Positions 1-6,198 of a stretch of 10,229 bases of DNA are shown here, piece by piece. Under the pieces are notes generated by a model, which was not told where the DNA came from, did no database searches, and saw nothing but the letters and a program-made list of their open reading frames with translations. The position numbers and the translations under genes are program-made. This stretch comes from Gemmatimonadales bacterium (lineage in GTDB: Bacteria > Gemmatimonadota > Gemmatimonadetes > Gemmatimonadales > GWC2-71-9): contig JAICPP010000114.1 of assembly GCA_025929805.1 (NCBI GenBank), positions 1 through 10,229 of the forward strand, in the 5' to 3' direction. Each line of letters begins with the position of its first letter. Within the stretch, counting starts at the first letter, position 1.

Positions 1-117
1 GGCATCCAGGTCGCATACCCCGACGAGGTGTACCTCTTCCATTCTGGCGAGATGCCGGGCGTGGTGCTGTCCCAGGGCTCCGACTCCGATCACTCCCACC
101 GGGAGTCGGGCTCTCAC
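1..117 (-). CDS. Gfo/Idh/MocA-family NAD(P)-dependent oxidoreductase, N-terminal fragment
   Basis: Only the first 39 codons are in the window; the gene continues past the left edge. The GTG start at 117-115 overlaps the lpxA stop as GTGA, and a GAGG Shine-Dalgarno lies at 130-127 with 9 nt spacing. The translation shows a Rossmann nucleotide-binding start: a beta strand VGVIGVG, the glycine motif GVGALGQHH (residues 11-19), a helix, then a second strand ending VGVCDLDA. The acidic residue there (Asp36) usually favours NAD over NADP. The GxGxxGxxH pattern is typical of Gfo/Idh/MocA dehydrogenases, which oxidise sugar or sugar-nucleotide hydroxyls. Its place directly after lpxA suggests a role in lipid A precursor chemistry, for example a GnnA-like oxidation of UDP-GlcNAc. 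That is inference, because the substrate domain is not visible. Family call is fairly sure; substrate unknown. Confidence 0.8.
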   Translation of the reverse strand, partial: MRARLPVGVIGVGALGQHHARHLARMEEVHLVGVCDLDA

Positions 118-890
118 GCCGGAACGCCTCGCTCACTGGACTCCACAAAGGCCAGGAAGCGCTCGACTTCCGGAAACGGGGTGAGCTCGGTGCGAGCGCG
201 CTCCATGGCCTGGGACAGATTGAGATCCGAGTTGAAGAACAGCCGGTACGCGCGCTTGAGCGCTGCTACGGTCTCGCCGGAGAATCCGGCCCGCTGCAGC
301 CCGATGGAGTTGAGCCCGTAAAGCTCCATCGGGTTACCCACGGCTTTGACATAGGGCGGTATGTCCTGATTGACCCGGGACCCTCCCCCCACGAAGGCAT
401 AGGTGCCGATCGTGACGAACTGATGCACGGCGTTGAGCCCGCTCAGGATGGCCCGCTCATGAATGGTCACATGGCCGGCGCATTGCGTGGCGTTCGCGAT
501 CACCACGTCGTCGCCGATATGGCAATCGTGGGCCAGGTGCACATAGGTCATGATGAAGCAACGCGCACCCACGGTGGTCTTGAACGTCGCGGTCGTGGCA
601 CGATTGATCGTGGTGTATTCCCGGATAATGGTGTCCTCGCCAACCTCCACCCAGGTTTCCTCGCCCCGATACTTCAAATCCTGAGGGTCGCCCCCCAGGA
701 TCGATCCATCGCCCACTAACACGCCATCCGCCAGGCGAACGTTCCGCTGCAGCGTCACCCGGGGCCCCAGGCGACAGCGGTCGCCCACGATGACGTTAGG
801 GCCGATGATGGCAAAGGGACCCACAGTGACGCCGCTGCCCAGCTCGGCCGAAGGATCGATCAGCGCGGTCGGGTGGATGGCTGGTTTCAC
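114..890 (-). CDS. lpxA: UDP-N-acetylglucosamine acyltransferase LpxA
   Basis: Cytoplasmic first enzyme of lipid A synthesis: it moves a 3-hydroxyacyl chain from acyl-ACP to the 3-position of UDP-GlcNAc. The 258-aa product is close to the 262 aa of E. coli LpxA. Residues 5 to about 185 are imperfect hexapeptide repeats forming a left-handed beta helix, including the signature GGDPQDLKYRGE near 66-77; a helical C-terminal domain follows. The catalytic His is His121 in YVHLAHDC, matching E. coli His125, and AVHQF at 154-158 matches the E. coli His160 region. Gly169 lies at the E. coli Gly173 acyl-ruler position. The GTG start at 890-888 is chosen because it overlaps the fabZ stop as GTGA and the homology begins there (KPAIHPTALIDPSA). 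The same frame stays open upstream to 1355, but that part is the shadow of fabZ. No strong Shine-Dalgarno is visible, which fits translational coupling. Confidence 0.96.
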   Translation of the reverse strand: MKPAIHPTALIDPSAELGSGVTVGPFAIIGPNVIVGDRCRLGPRVTLQRNVRLADGVLVGDGSILGGDPQDLKYRGEETWVEVGEDTIIREYTTINRATTATFKTTVGARCFIMTYVHLAHDCHIGDDVVIANATQCAGHVTIHERAILSGLNAVHQFVTIGTYAFVGGGSRVNQDIPPYVKAVGNPMELYGLNSIGLQRAGFSGETVAALKRAYRLFFNSDLNLSQAMERARTELTPFPEVERFLAFVESSERGVPA

Positions 891-2158
891 CGATCGACCA
901 CCCGGGCCATCATTTCGGCTTCCGCCACCACCTGTCCCTCGACGTAGGCCACCCCCTTCATCCGGCAGGTCCGCCCGCGGTTCTGCAGCATCTCCAGCTC
1001 GCAGCGAAGCTGGTCCCCCGGCAACACCGGCCGGCGGAATTTGACGTTGTCCAGCGACATGAAGTACACCACCTTTTGCTCGGGATCTTCGATCGTCCCC
1101 AGGAGCAGCATGCCGCCTACCTGTGCCATCGCCTCGATGATGAGCACGCCTGGCATGATTGGATGACCGGGGAAATGGCCCTGGAAGAACGGTTCGTTGA
1201 TGGTCACGTTCTTGATCCCCACGATCCGTCTGGTTCCTTCGACCTCGATGATGCGGTCGACCAACAGGAACGGGTAACGGTGAGGGATGACGTCCAGGAT
1301 CCGGCCGATGTCCATCACAACCCCTCCAGCGCGCTGTCCAGTGCGGGTGAGCCAATGGGCCAGCGCAATATTACCCTGGTGGCTCGGCTTCGTGGCGACG
1401 ACATGGGCCTGGATCCGGCCCCCGATGAGGGCCAGGTCTCCCAGGATGTCGCCGGCCTTGTGGCGGACAAACTCGTCGGGCCAGCGAAGCGACCCGCCCA
1501 CCAGCCCGTCTTCTGAAAGCACGAGAGTGGATTCCAGGGCCGCCCCTAGGGCCAGCCCGCGGGCCCGCAACGCCTCCGCTTCTCGGAGGAAGCCGAACGT
1601 GCGAGCCTCCGAAATCTCCTCGGCGAAAGCAGCGGGAGTGATGTCATAGGAGCCGGTCTGACGGCCGATCAGCGGATGACTCCATTCGATGGTGGTGGTG
1701 AGCCGGAGCGCTTTCGAGGGGGCTACTACGTAGGAGGAGTCTCCCTCGGTGAGGTTGAACGGCACCGTCACCCGGTACACCACAGGCTCACCCGCCTGCT
1801 CCGCGATGCCGGCTTCCTGCAGGGCGCTGAGGTAAGGCGAAAACGAGCCATCGCCGATCGGTGGCTCCGGGCCATTCAGCTCGATGGTCAGATCGTCGAT
1901 CTGGAGAGCTGCCGCGGCGGCGAGCAGATGCTCCACTGTCTGTACCACCGTCTCGCCCTGGCCCAGCACCGTGCGCCGCTCGGTGGATTGCACTTGGCTG
2001 AGCCGCGCCGGGATTTCGGGTAAGCCGGGGAGGTCGGTCCTTCGGAAGACGATGCCCTGCCCCGCTGGAGCGGCCTGGCAAACCGCCGAGACGAAGGAGC
2101 CGGTATGCAACCCGACTCCACTCACCGACGCATTGCGCGCGAGCGTACGTCTAGGCAC
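887..2158 (-). CDS. lpxC-fabZ: Bifunctional LpxC (UDP-3-O-acyl-GlcNAc deacetylase) / FabZ (3-hydroxyacyl-ACP dehydratase) fusion
   Basis: A single 423-codon frame encodes two enzymes. Residues 1 to about 275 are LpxC, the zinc deacetylase committing UDP-GlcNAc to lipid A: GVGLHTG at 14-20, VEHLLAA with Glu76 and zinc ligand His77, FVRHKAGD with ligands His233 and Asp237, and His260 in the place of E. coli His265. Residues 282-423 are FabZ: PHRYPFLLVDRI at 292-303, then FFQGHFPGHP with catalytic His328 and Glu342 fourteen residues on, as in E. coli FabZ His54/Glu68. The linker is only about ten residues, and LpxC lacks most of the C-terminal tail of stand-alone enzymes. The GTG start at 2158-2156 overlaps lpxD by 8 nt, has GGAG about 10 nt upstream, and gives the expected start RRTLARNASVSGVGLHTG. 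The open frame further upstream, to 2329, is lpxD shadow. LpxC and FabZ act on the same 3-hydroxyacyl pool from opposite sides, so fusion fixes their ratio. Confidence 0.96.
   Translation of the reverse strand: MPRRTLARNASVSGVGLHTGSFVSAVCQAAPAGQGIVFRRTDLPGLPEIPARLSQVQSTERRTVLGQGETVVQTVEHLLAAAAALQIDDLTIELNGPEPPIGDGSFSPYLSALQEAGIAEQAGEPVVYRVTVPFNLTEGDSSYVVAPSKALRLTTTIEWSHPLIGRQTGSYDITPAAFAEEISEARTFGFLREAEALRARGLALGAALESTLVLSEDGLVGGSLRWPDEFVRHKAGDILGDLALIGGRIQAHVVATKPSHQGNIALAHWLTRTGQRAGGVVMDIGRILDVIPHRYPFLLVDRIIEVEGTRRIVGIKNVTINEPFFQGHFPGHPIMPGVLIIEAMAQVGGMLLLGTIEDPEQKVVYFMSLDNVKFRRPVLPGDQLRCELEMLQNRGRTCRMKGVAYVEGQVVAEAEMMARVVDR
1313..1327 (-). promoter_or_regulatory. Candidate internal ribosome binding site and ATG start for a stand-alone FabZ
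   Basis: Inside the lpxC-fabZ frame, the minus strand carries GGAGG at 1327-1323 followed by 7 nt and then ATG at 1315-1313. The ATG is in frame and is codon 282, exactly where FabZ homology begins (MDIGRILDVIPHRYPFLLVD). Initiation here would give a 142-aa FabZ, the normal size of the free enzyme. The GGAGG also encodes Gly278-Gly279 of the linker, so it may be only a relic of two once-separate genes or a chance result of glycine codons. Position and spacing make real use plausible. Confidence 0.45.
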
Positions 2159-3185
2159 GCCGGGCCTGCTCCGGCACCAGGGCCTCCAGCTCGTCAACGA
2201 TGGGAGCGAGCCGGTACATGGCCGCTTGCGCGCGGAGAAACTGACGATGGGGACGGGCCGGATGACCGCTGAACGAAGCGCCGGCGGGAACGTCACCGAA
2301 GATGGCGCTCTTCGCCGCGATCCGGGCACGGTCGCCGATGACGAGATGATCGGTTACCCCCACGTGCCCGGCGAGGATGGCATCGTTGCCGATCCGGGTG
2401 CTTCCGGCGATCCCCACGCCGGCCATGACCAGGCACCGTTCCCCGATCCTGACGTTATGCCCGACTTGAACCAGGTTGTCCAACTTGGTTCCCTGCCCCA
2501 CGAAGGTATCGTCGATGCTGCCGCGGTCGATGCAGGTATTGGAGCCCACCTCGACATCATCTTCGATGATGCAGCCCCCGATGTGCGGAATGCGGGTGTG
2601 TCCCTTGCCATCCGATAGATAACCGAACCCGTCGCCGCCGATTACCGCGCCAGCTTTCAGAACCACCCGGCTACCCAGCCGGCTTCCGGCATAACACACG
2701 ACGCCGGGGCCGAGTACGGCGTCGTCGCCGACGCTGACCCCGTCGCCCAGTGAGACGTGGTGCGCCAACCGGGTTCTGGCACCGAGGCGGACTCCCCGGC
2801 CCAGCACCACATAGGCTCCCACCGATACATCGGAGCCGAGGACGGTGCCCTCTCCAATTCGAGCCGTAGGATCGATTCCTCCAGCCGGCTGCTCGTCGGG
2901 GAAGAGAGTGCGGATGACTCGAACCAGGGCTGCATAGGGATCTCGTACCACGATGCGGGCCCGAGGGCCACTCCCCCCGGCGACCAACTCCTCAGGAATC
3001 AACACGGCGCCGGCCTGGGAGCTTCCGAGGTCGTTGGCGTACCGGCTGGATACAGCGAAGGAGAGCGCGTTGGGGCCGGCCCGGTCGAGGGGACGAACGG
3101 CCTCAATGCACACCGCTCCATCGCCAAGCAGGCGGCCACCGACCAGGTCGGCGACCGCCTGCGCGGTAAGGCTGACAGCCGTCAC
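2151..3185 (-). CDS. lpxD: UDP-3-O-(3-hydroxyacyl)glucosamine N-acyltransferase LpxD
   Basis: Third lipid A enzyme: it adds a second 3-hydroxyacyl chain, from acyl-ACP, to the 2-amino group exposed by LpxC. The 344-aa length is normal (E. coli 341). Residues 1 to about 100 form the uridine-binding domain (LTAQAVADLVGGRLLGDG at the N-terminus, PNALSFAVSSRYA near 38-50). About 103-310 are hexapeptide repeats, with GGDGFGYL at 183-190 and the catalytic His243 in NLVQVGHNVRIG, equivalent to E. coli His239. A C-terminal helix (about 320-344) follows the conserved FSGHPARPHRQFLR. The start is GTG at 3185-3183, 4 nt after the skp stop; no better start lies downstream and the frame is closed shortly upstream. 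The Shine-Dalgarno is weak, suggesting coupling to skp translation. The gene's end overlaps the lpxC-fabZ start. Confidence 0.96.
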   Translation of the reverse strand: MTAVSLTAQAVADLVGGRLLGDGAVCIEAVRPLDRAGPNALSFAVSSRYANDLGSSQAGAVLIPEELVAGGSGPRARIVVRDPYAALVRVIRTLFPDEQPAGGIDPTARIGEGTVLGSDVSVGAYVVLGRGVRLGARTRLAHHVSLGDGVSVGDDAVLGPGVVCYAGSRLGSRVVLKAGAVIGGDGFGYLSDGKGHTRIPHIGGCIIEDDVEVGSNTCIDRGSIDDTFVGQGTKLDNLVQVGHNVRIGERCLVMAGVGIAGSTRIGNDAILAGHVGVTDHLVIGDRARIAAKSAIFGDVPAGASFSGHPARPHRQFLRAQAAMYRLAPIVDELEALVPEQARRA

Positions 3186-3189
3186 GCGA

Positions 3190-3729
3190 CTAGCTGCCCG
3201 CTTTGAGCTGCTGGATGACGCGCTGGGTCAGATCCAGCGTCTTGTCGGCGGTGACAATCCCGTTGTTGGGAGCGCTCACGTCGAAGATCATGGCATAGTT
3301 GCCGGCCGCGCGCACGCCCTCGATCACACTGTTCACCTTGCTCTGGATCGGGTCGAGCAGCTCGCGTTCCCGGGTGGCGGCCTTCTGCTGCAGTTCCTGG
3401 GTCCGCTGCTCCAGCTTCTGCTGCTGCGCCTGGAGGTCCTTGCGTCTGGCCGCCCTCTGGGTCGGGCTCAGCATGACCGACTGCTGGTCGAAGTCGGACG
3501 CGGCAGAATCGAGGCTGGCCTGAAGCTTTTGCACCTCGACTCTATAGGTGGCGAGCTCCTTGGTGAAGGTCGACTCGGCTTTGACGTATCCGGGCGTCTG
3601 CTTGAGGATGGCCTGGGTGTTGACATAGGCAACCCTGGGGCTAGCAGCCTGTTGAGCGGCGAGCGACCCGGTTCCCGCCAGCGAGCCAACGGCCAATCCC
3701 ACCCAGACTCCCACGACGACAAGCTTCAT
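3190..3729 (-). CDS. skp: Periplasmic chaperone, OmpH/Skp family
   Basis: A Skp-like holdase that would bind unfolded outer-membrane proteins in the periplasm and deliver them to BamA. The 179-aa product begins with a signal peptide (basic MK, hydrophobic stretch to about 20, then SLAA|QQ with likely cleavage after residue 25). After a short strand (RVAYVNTQAIL, 32-42) comes a long charged, Gln/Ala-rich coiled coil at about 52-125, the tentacle region. The family's closing block follows: YAMIFDVSAPNNGIVTAD at 145-162, then LDLTQRVIQQL. The ATG at 3729-3727 has GGGAG at 3740-3736 with 6 nt spacing. The gene lies 31 nt after bamA and 4 nt before lpxD, the same bamA-skp-lpxD order seen in Proteobacteria. 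The sequence of this family is poorly conserved; the call rests on architecture and context. Confidence 0.92.
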   Translation of the reverse strand: MKLVVVGVWVGLAVGSLAGTGSLAAQQAASPRVAYVNTQAILKQTPGYVKAESTFTKELATYRVEVQKLQASLDSAASDFDQQSVMLSPTQRAARRKDLQAQQQKLEQRTQELQQKAATRERELLDPIQSKVNSVIEGVRAAGNYAMIFDVSAPNNGIVTADKTLDLTQRVIQQLKAGS

Positions 3730-3760
3730 GCTTCACTCCCGATGAAAGGTGCGTTCCTGC

Positions 3761-6148
3761 TCAAAAGAAATTCCCCAACTTGAAGTGGAGCTGCCAGCCT
3801 GGCTTGGGCCGGCCAAGATTGTCCACCCGATCGAAACCATATCCGAGATCGACGCCTATGGGCCCGAGTGGCGAGATGACCGCCGCCCCGAAGCCGGCTC
3901 CCCGGAAAAGCCGGGTCGGATCCCACTGCCGTGCGGTTCGATAGACGTTTCCGGCATCGAAGAACGCACTCACGTAGAGAGACTGGCTGATCCGCGCGCC
4001 GGTCTCGACAGTAAACGCCGCGTACGATTTGCCAAACGACTCGGCGCTGGCGGCGTTGTTCCCCCCTGCACTGGGGTCGAATCCTCCCGGCGTTATCGAG
4101 AACTCGTCGTACCCCCGAAGAGGGACTCCATACTGCACGCCACCGAGGGCGTATAGATCATGGTAGAACGGCCCCGCATCGCCGAAGACGAAGCCGGATT
4201 TGGCCGTCAACCCGAGCACGAACTGAACTCCGGCACCCAGCTGTTCGTCGCCACCGAGGCTCCCCAGCGGAGCGTACCAGCGTCCTTCCAGATCCACCTT
4301 CCGGTAACTGCCGGTTCCTCCGAGGATACCGCCGTTCAGCTCCCCGCTCACGTTGGTCATGGAACCGCCAGTGGCGAAGGGCAAACCTACTCGCGTGTCC
4401 CGAACCACGCTGGTACCCACGGACGAGCGGGTGCAGCCTGTCGGGCAGCGGAACCGCGCGCGGATGTCCGCCGAGCCCTCTTCGTACCGGATACGCTGGA
4501 ACGAGTAGGAGGTAAAGAATCGGGTGTAGCGTGACCCCAGAAACGGAAAGCCCAGCTGCAGGCTGCCGCCGGTCTGCTTACGCCGGCCCAGATCTCCAAT
4601 GGTGTACCGGGCCCGCGAGTCGAAGAGCGAGATGGTACCCGAGATCCTGCTCTCCCGAATGGCCGGATCGGTGTAGCTCAGGGTAAAGTCGTTGATGTTC
4701 TTTCCGAACTGCCACTGCAGCTTGCCCCGCTTTCCTCGACCGAACAGGTTGGGCTCCTCCAACCCTAGAAACCCGCCCACGCCGGTGCCCTGCCCCAGAG
4801 ACGCCCCGAAGTTGATGTTCCCGGTGCGGCGTTCCTCCACCCGGAAGATGACGTCGACGTCGACGCCGTTGGCCGCGGGCTTGACGTCCGGGGGAGGAAG
4901 CGGCTGCTGGAAGAAGCCCAGGTTGGACACGTTCTGATACGAGCGGATCAGCCGGTCCTGGCTGAACAGGTCGCCGGGGAGCATGACGATGGCCTCGCGA
5001 ATGACCCGCTCGTGGGTGACATCATTGCCCACAATCTCGATCTTGTTGATCGTTGCGGGGGAGCCCTCTCGAATGTTCCAGCGTAGGTCCACGAGGGGCA
5101 CGTCTCGGAGGCCGGTCCGGCGAATTTCTTCCGGCTGTACCTGGGCGTAGATGTAGCCATTGTTGGCGTAAAGCTTCTGCACCCGCTCCGTCGCTTCATT
5201 CCAGCTCGACCGGCTGAACGGGCGGGGATCACCCACCGGCGTCCCACCCGGCCCGATCGGGCCAAAGGGATAGATCGCTCGGAGCTCCTCGGTCGAGAAC
5301 CGGCGGTTGCCTTGGATATCGAAGGTGCCCACGCGATAGACCTGACCCTCATTCACCGTCAGGTGCAGCACCGCCTTGCCCCCTGTGGAATCCGAGATCA
5401 AGGAGTCTTCAGTGACCTGGAAGTCCACGAAGCCGCGGTCCGCGTACCAGCCGGGAAGCCGTTCACGCACGTCCTGCTCTACCGTGCGTTCATCGTACTC
5501 CCCTTTCTGGAACCACCAGAAGCCCTCCGGGCGGGTGGACATGTGCTTCACCACGGCCTTGTCCGAAAAGTGCTTGTTGCCGTCGATGCGGACCTGACTG
5601 ATGGCGACCCGCTCGCCTTCGTTGATATCGAACACGATGCGGGCCTTGCCGGGTTGCGGCGTCAGCTGCAGCACCTTCACTTCGGACGCATAGTAGCCTT
5701 GGTGCTTGTAGAGCGAGTCGATGGCGGCGCGGGCTTGCTCCACGGCGTTGCGGTCGAGCGGCCTGCCCTCCGTCAGGCGGACTCGGCCCTTTACCTCGCC
5801 ATCACTCAGCCGGTTCACTCCCCGGACCGCCCACCGCTCCAGCACCGGCCGCTCCTTGACTCGAATGACCAGGATCAGACGCCGACCAACGTTGCGCTGC
5901 TCGACTTGCACGTCGTCGAATTGACCGGTGCGGAACAGCGCGGTAATGGCCCGCTGGATGTCGCGATAATTGATGGGTTGACGAACGATGACGCCTGAGC
6001 TGCCGATGATCTGGGAGGGAGTGAGTCGCTGGTTGCCCTCTACTCGGATGCTGTCAACCGAGGGCGGGGAGCCTTCCTGGGCCCAGAGGGCCGCTGGGCC
6101 GCTCTGAAGGAGCCAGCCGGTGGTGAGGAGGAAGAGAAAACGACGCAT
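3761..6148 (-). CDS. bamA: Outer-membrane protein assembly factor BamA (Omp85 family)
   Basis: Central insertase of the BAM complex, folding beta-barrel proteins into the outer membrane. With the ATG at 6148 it has 795 aa (E. coli 810). A signal peptide (RRFLFLLTTGWLL..., AALWA|QEG) is followed by five POTRA domains at about 29-100, 101-177, 180-269, 270-364 and 366-438, each opening with strands such as IRVEGNQRL, VRIDGNKHF, FDIQGNRRF and IEIVGNDV. A 16-strand barrel starts near 444 (GNINFGASLGQG). The loop-6 Omp85 motif is LRGYDEF at about 677-683, and the protein ends in Phe-Phe, the usual outer-membrane terminal aromatic. POTRA4 holds a Gly/Pro-rich insertion near 295-311. Two cysteines (568 and 572, CPTGC) lie in a barrel loop. 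A GTG two codons upstream (6154) is the alternative start; neither start has a good Shine-Dalgarno, which is unusual for so abundant a protein. Confidence 0.96.
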   Translation of the reverse strand: MRRFLFLLTTGWLLQSGPAALWAQEGSPPSVDSIRVEGNQRLTPSQIIGSSGVIVRQPINYRDIQRAITALFRTGQFDDVQVEQRNVGRRLILVIRVKERPVLERWAVRGVNRLSDGEVKGRVRLTEGRPLDRNAVEQARAAIDSLYKHQGYYASEVKVLQLTPQPGKARIVFDINEGERVAISQVRIDGNKHFSDKAVVKHMSTRPEGFWWFQKGEYDERTVEQDVRERLPGWYADRGFVDFQVTEDSLISDSTGGKAVLHLTVNEGQVYRVGTFDIQGNRRFSTEELRAIYPFGPIGPGGTPVGDPRPFSRSSWNEATERVQKLYANNGYIYAQVQPEEIRRTGLRDVPLVDLRWNIREGSPATINKIEIVGNDVTHERVIREAIVMLPGDLFSQDRLIRSYQNVSNLGFFQQPLPPPDVKPAANGVDVDVIFRVEERRTGNINFGASLGQGTGVGGFLGLEEPNLFGRGKRGKLQWQFGKNINDFTLSYTDPAIRESRISGTISLFDSRARYTIGDLGRRKQTGGSLQLGFPFLGSRYTRFFTSYSFQRIRYEEGSADIRARFRCPTGCTRSSVGTSVVRDTRVGLPFATGGSMTNVSGELNGGILGGTGSYRKVDLEGRWYAPLGSLGGDEQLGAGVQFVLGLTAKSGFVFGDAGPFYHDLYALGGVQYGVPLRGYDEFSITPGGFDPSAGGNNAASAESFGKSYAAFTVETGARISQSLYVSAFFDAGNVYRTARQWDPTRLFRGAGFGAAVISPLGPIGVDLGYGFDRVDNLGRPKPGWQLHFKLGNFF

Positions 6149-6163
6149 CGGCACGCGGGTAAG

Positions 6164-6195
6164 CGCGCCGGGCTTCCTCGTGGAAGCCCGGCGCG
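6164..6195 (-). terminator. Perfect 14-bp inverted repeat in the clpC-bamA gap (terminator- or processing-type hairpin, no U-tract)
   Basis: Two 14-nt arms, 6164-6177 and 6182-6195, are exact reverse complements around a 4-nt loop (6178-6181). The stem is very GC-rich and starts 3 nt after the clpC stop codon (6201-6199). With a one-base bulge it can gain three more pairs (6161-6163 with 6197-6199). On the minus strand the bases after the stem read GCTTACCC, so the U-run of a classic intrinsic terminator is absent. It could be a weak or partial terminator, or an RNA-processing or 3'-end-protecting structure separating clpC from the envelope genes. It is the only strong hairpin I noticed between genes here. 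Confidence 0.5.
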
Positions 6196-6198
6196 GCT

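Noticed and set aside
891..1355. 155-residue N-terminal extension of lpxA
   Set aside because: It is the alternate-frame shadow of fabZ; LpxA homology begins exactly at the GTG at 890.
2159..2329. 57-residue N-terminal extension of lpxC
   Set aside because: It lies inside lpxD in another frame, is not LpxC-like, and the GTG at 2158 gives the expected LpxC N-terminus with a suitable upstream GGAG.
2953..3783. 276-codon open frame on the plus strand
   Set aside because: It is antisense to lpxD and skp, both clear by homology, and its translation is low-complexity Leu/Gly/Arg-rich with no recognisable domain. High GC leaves long antisense frames open.
4848..4866. Short tandem repeat of gacgtc units
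   Set aside because: It encodes the alternating Val-Asp of a POTRA5 strand in bamA; too short and too well explained by coding to be a separate element.
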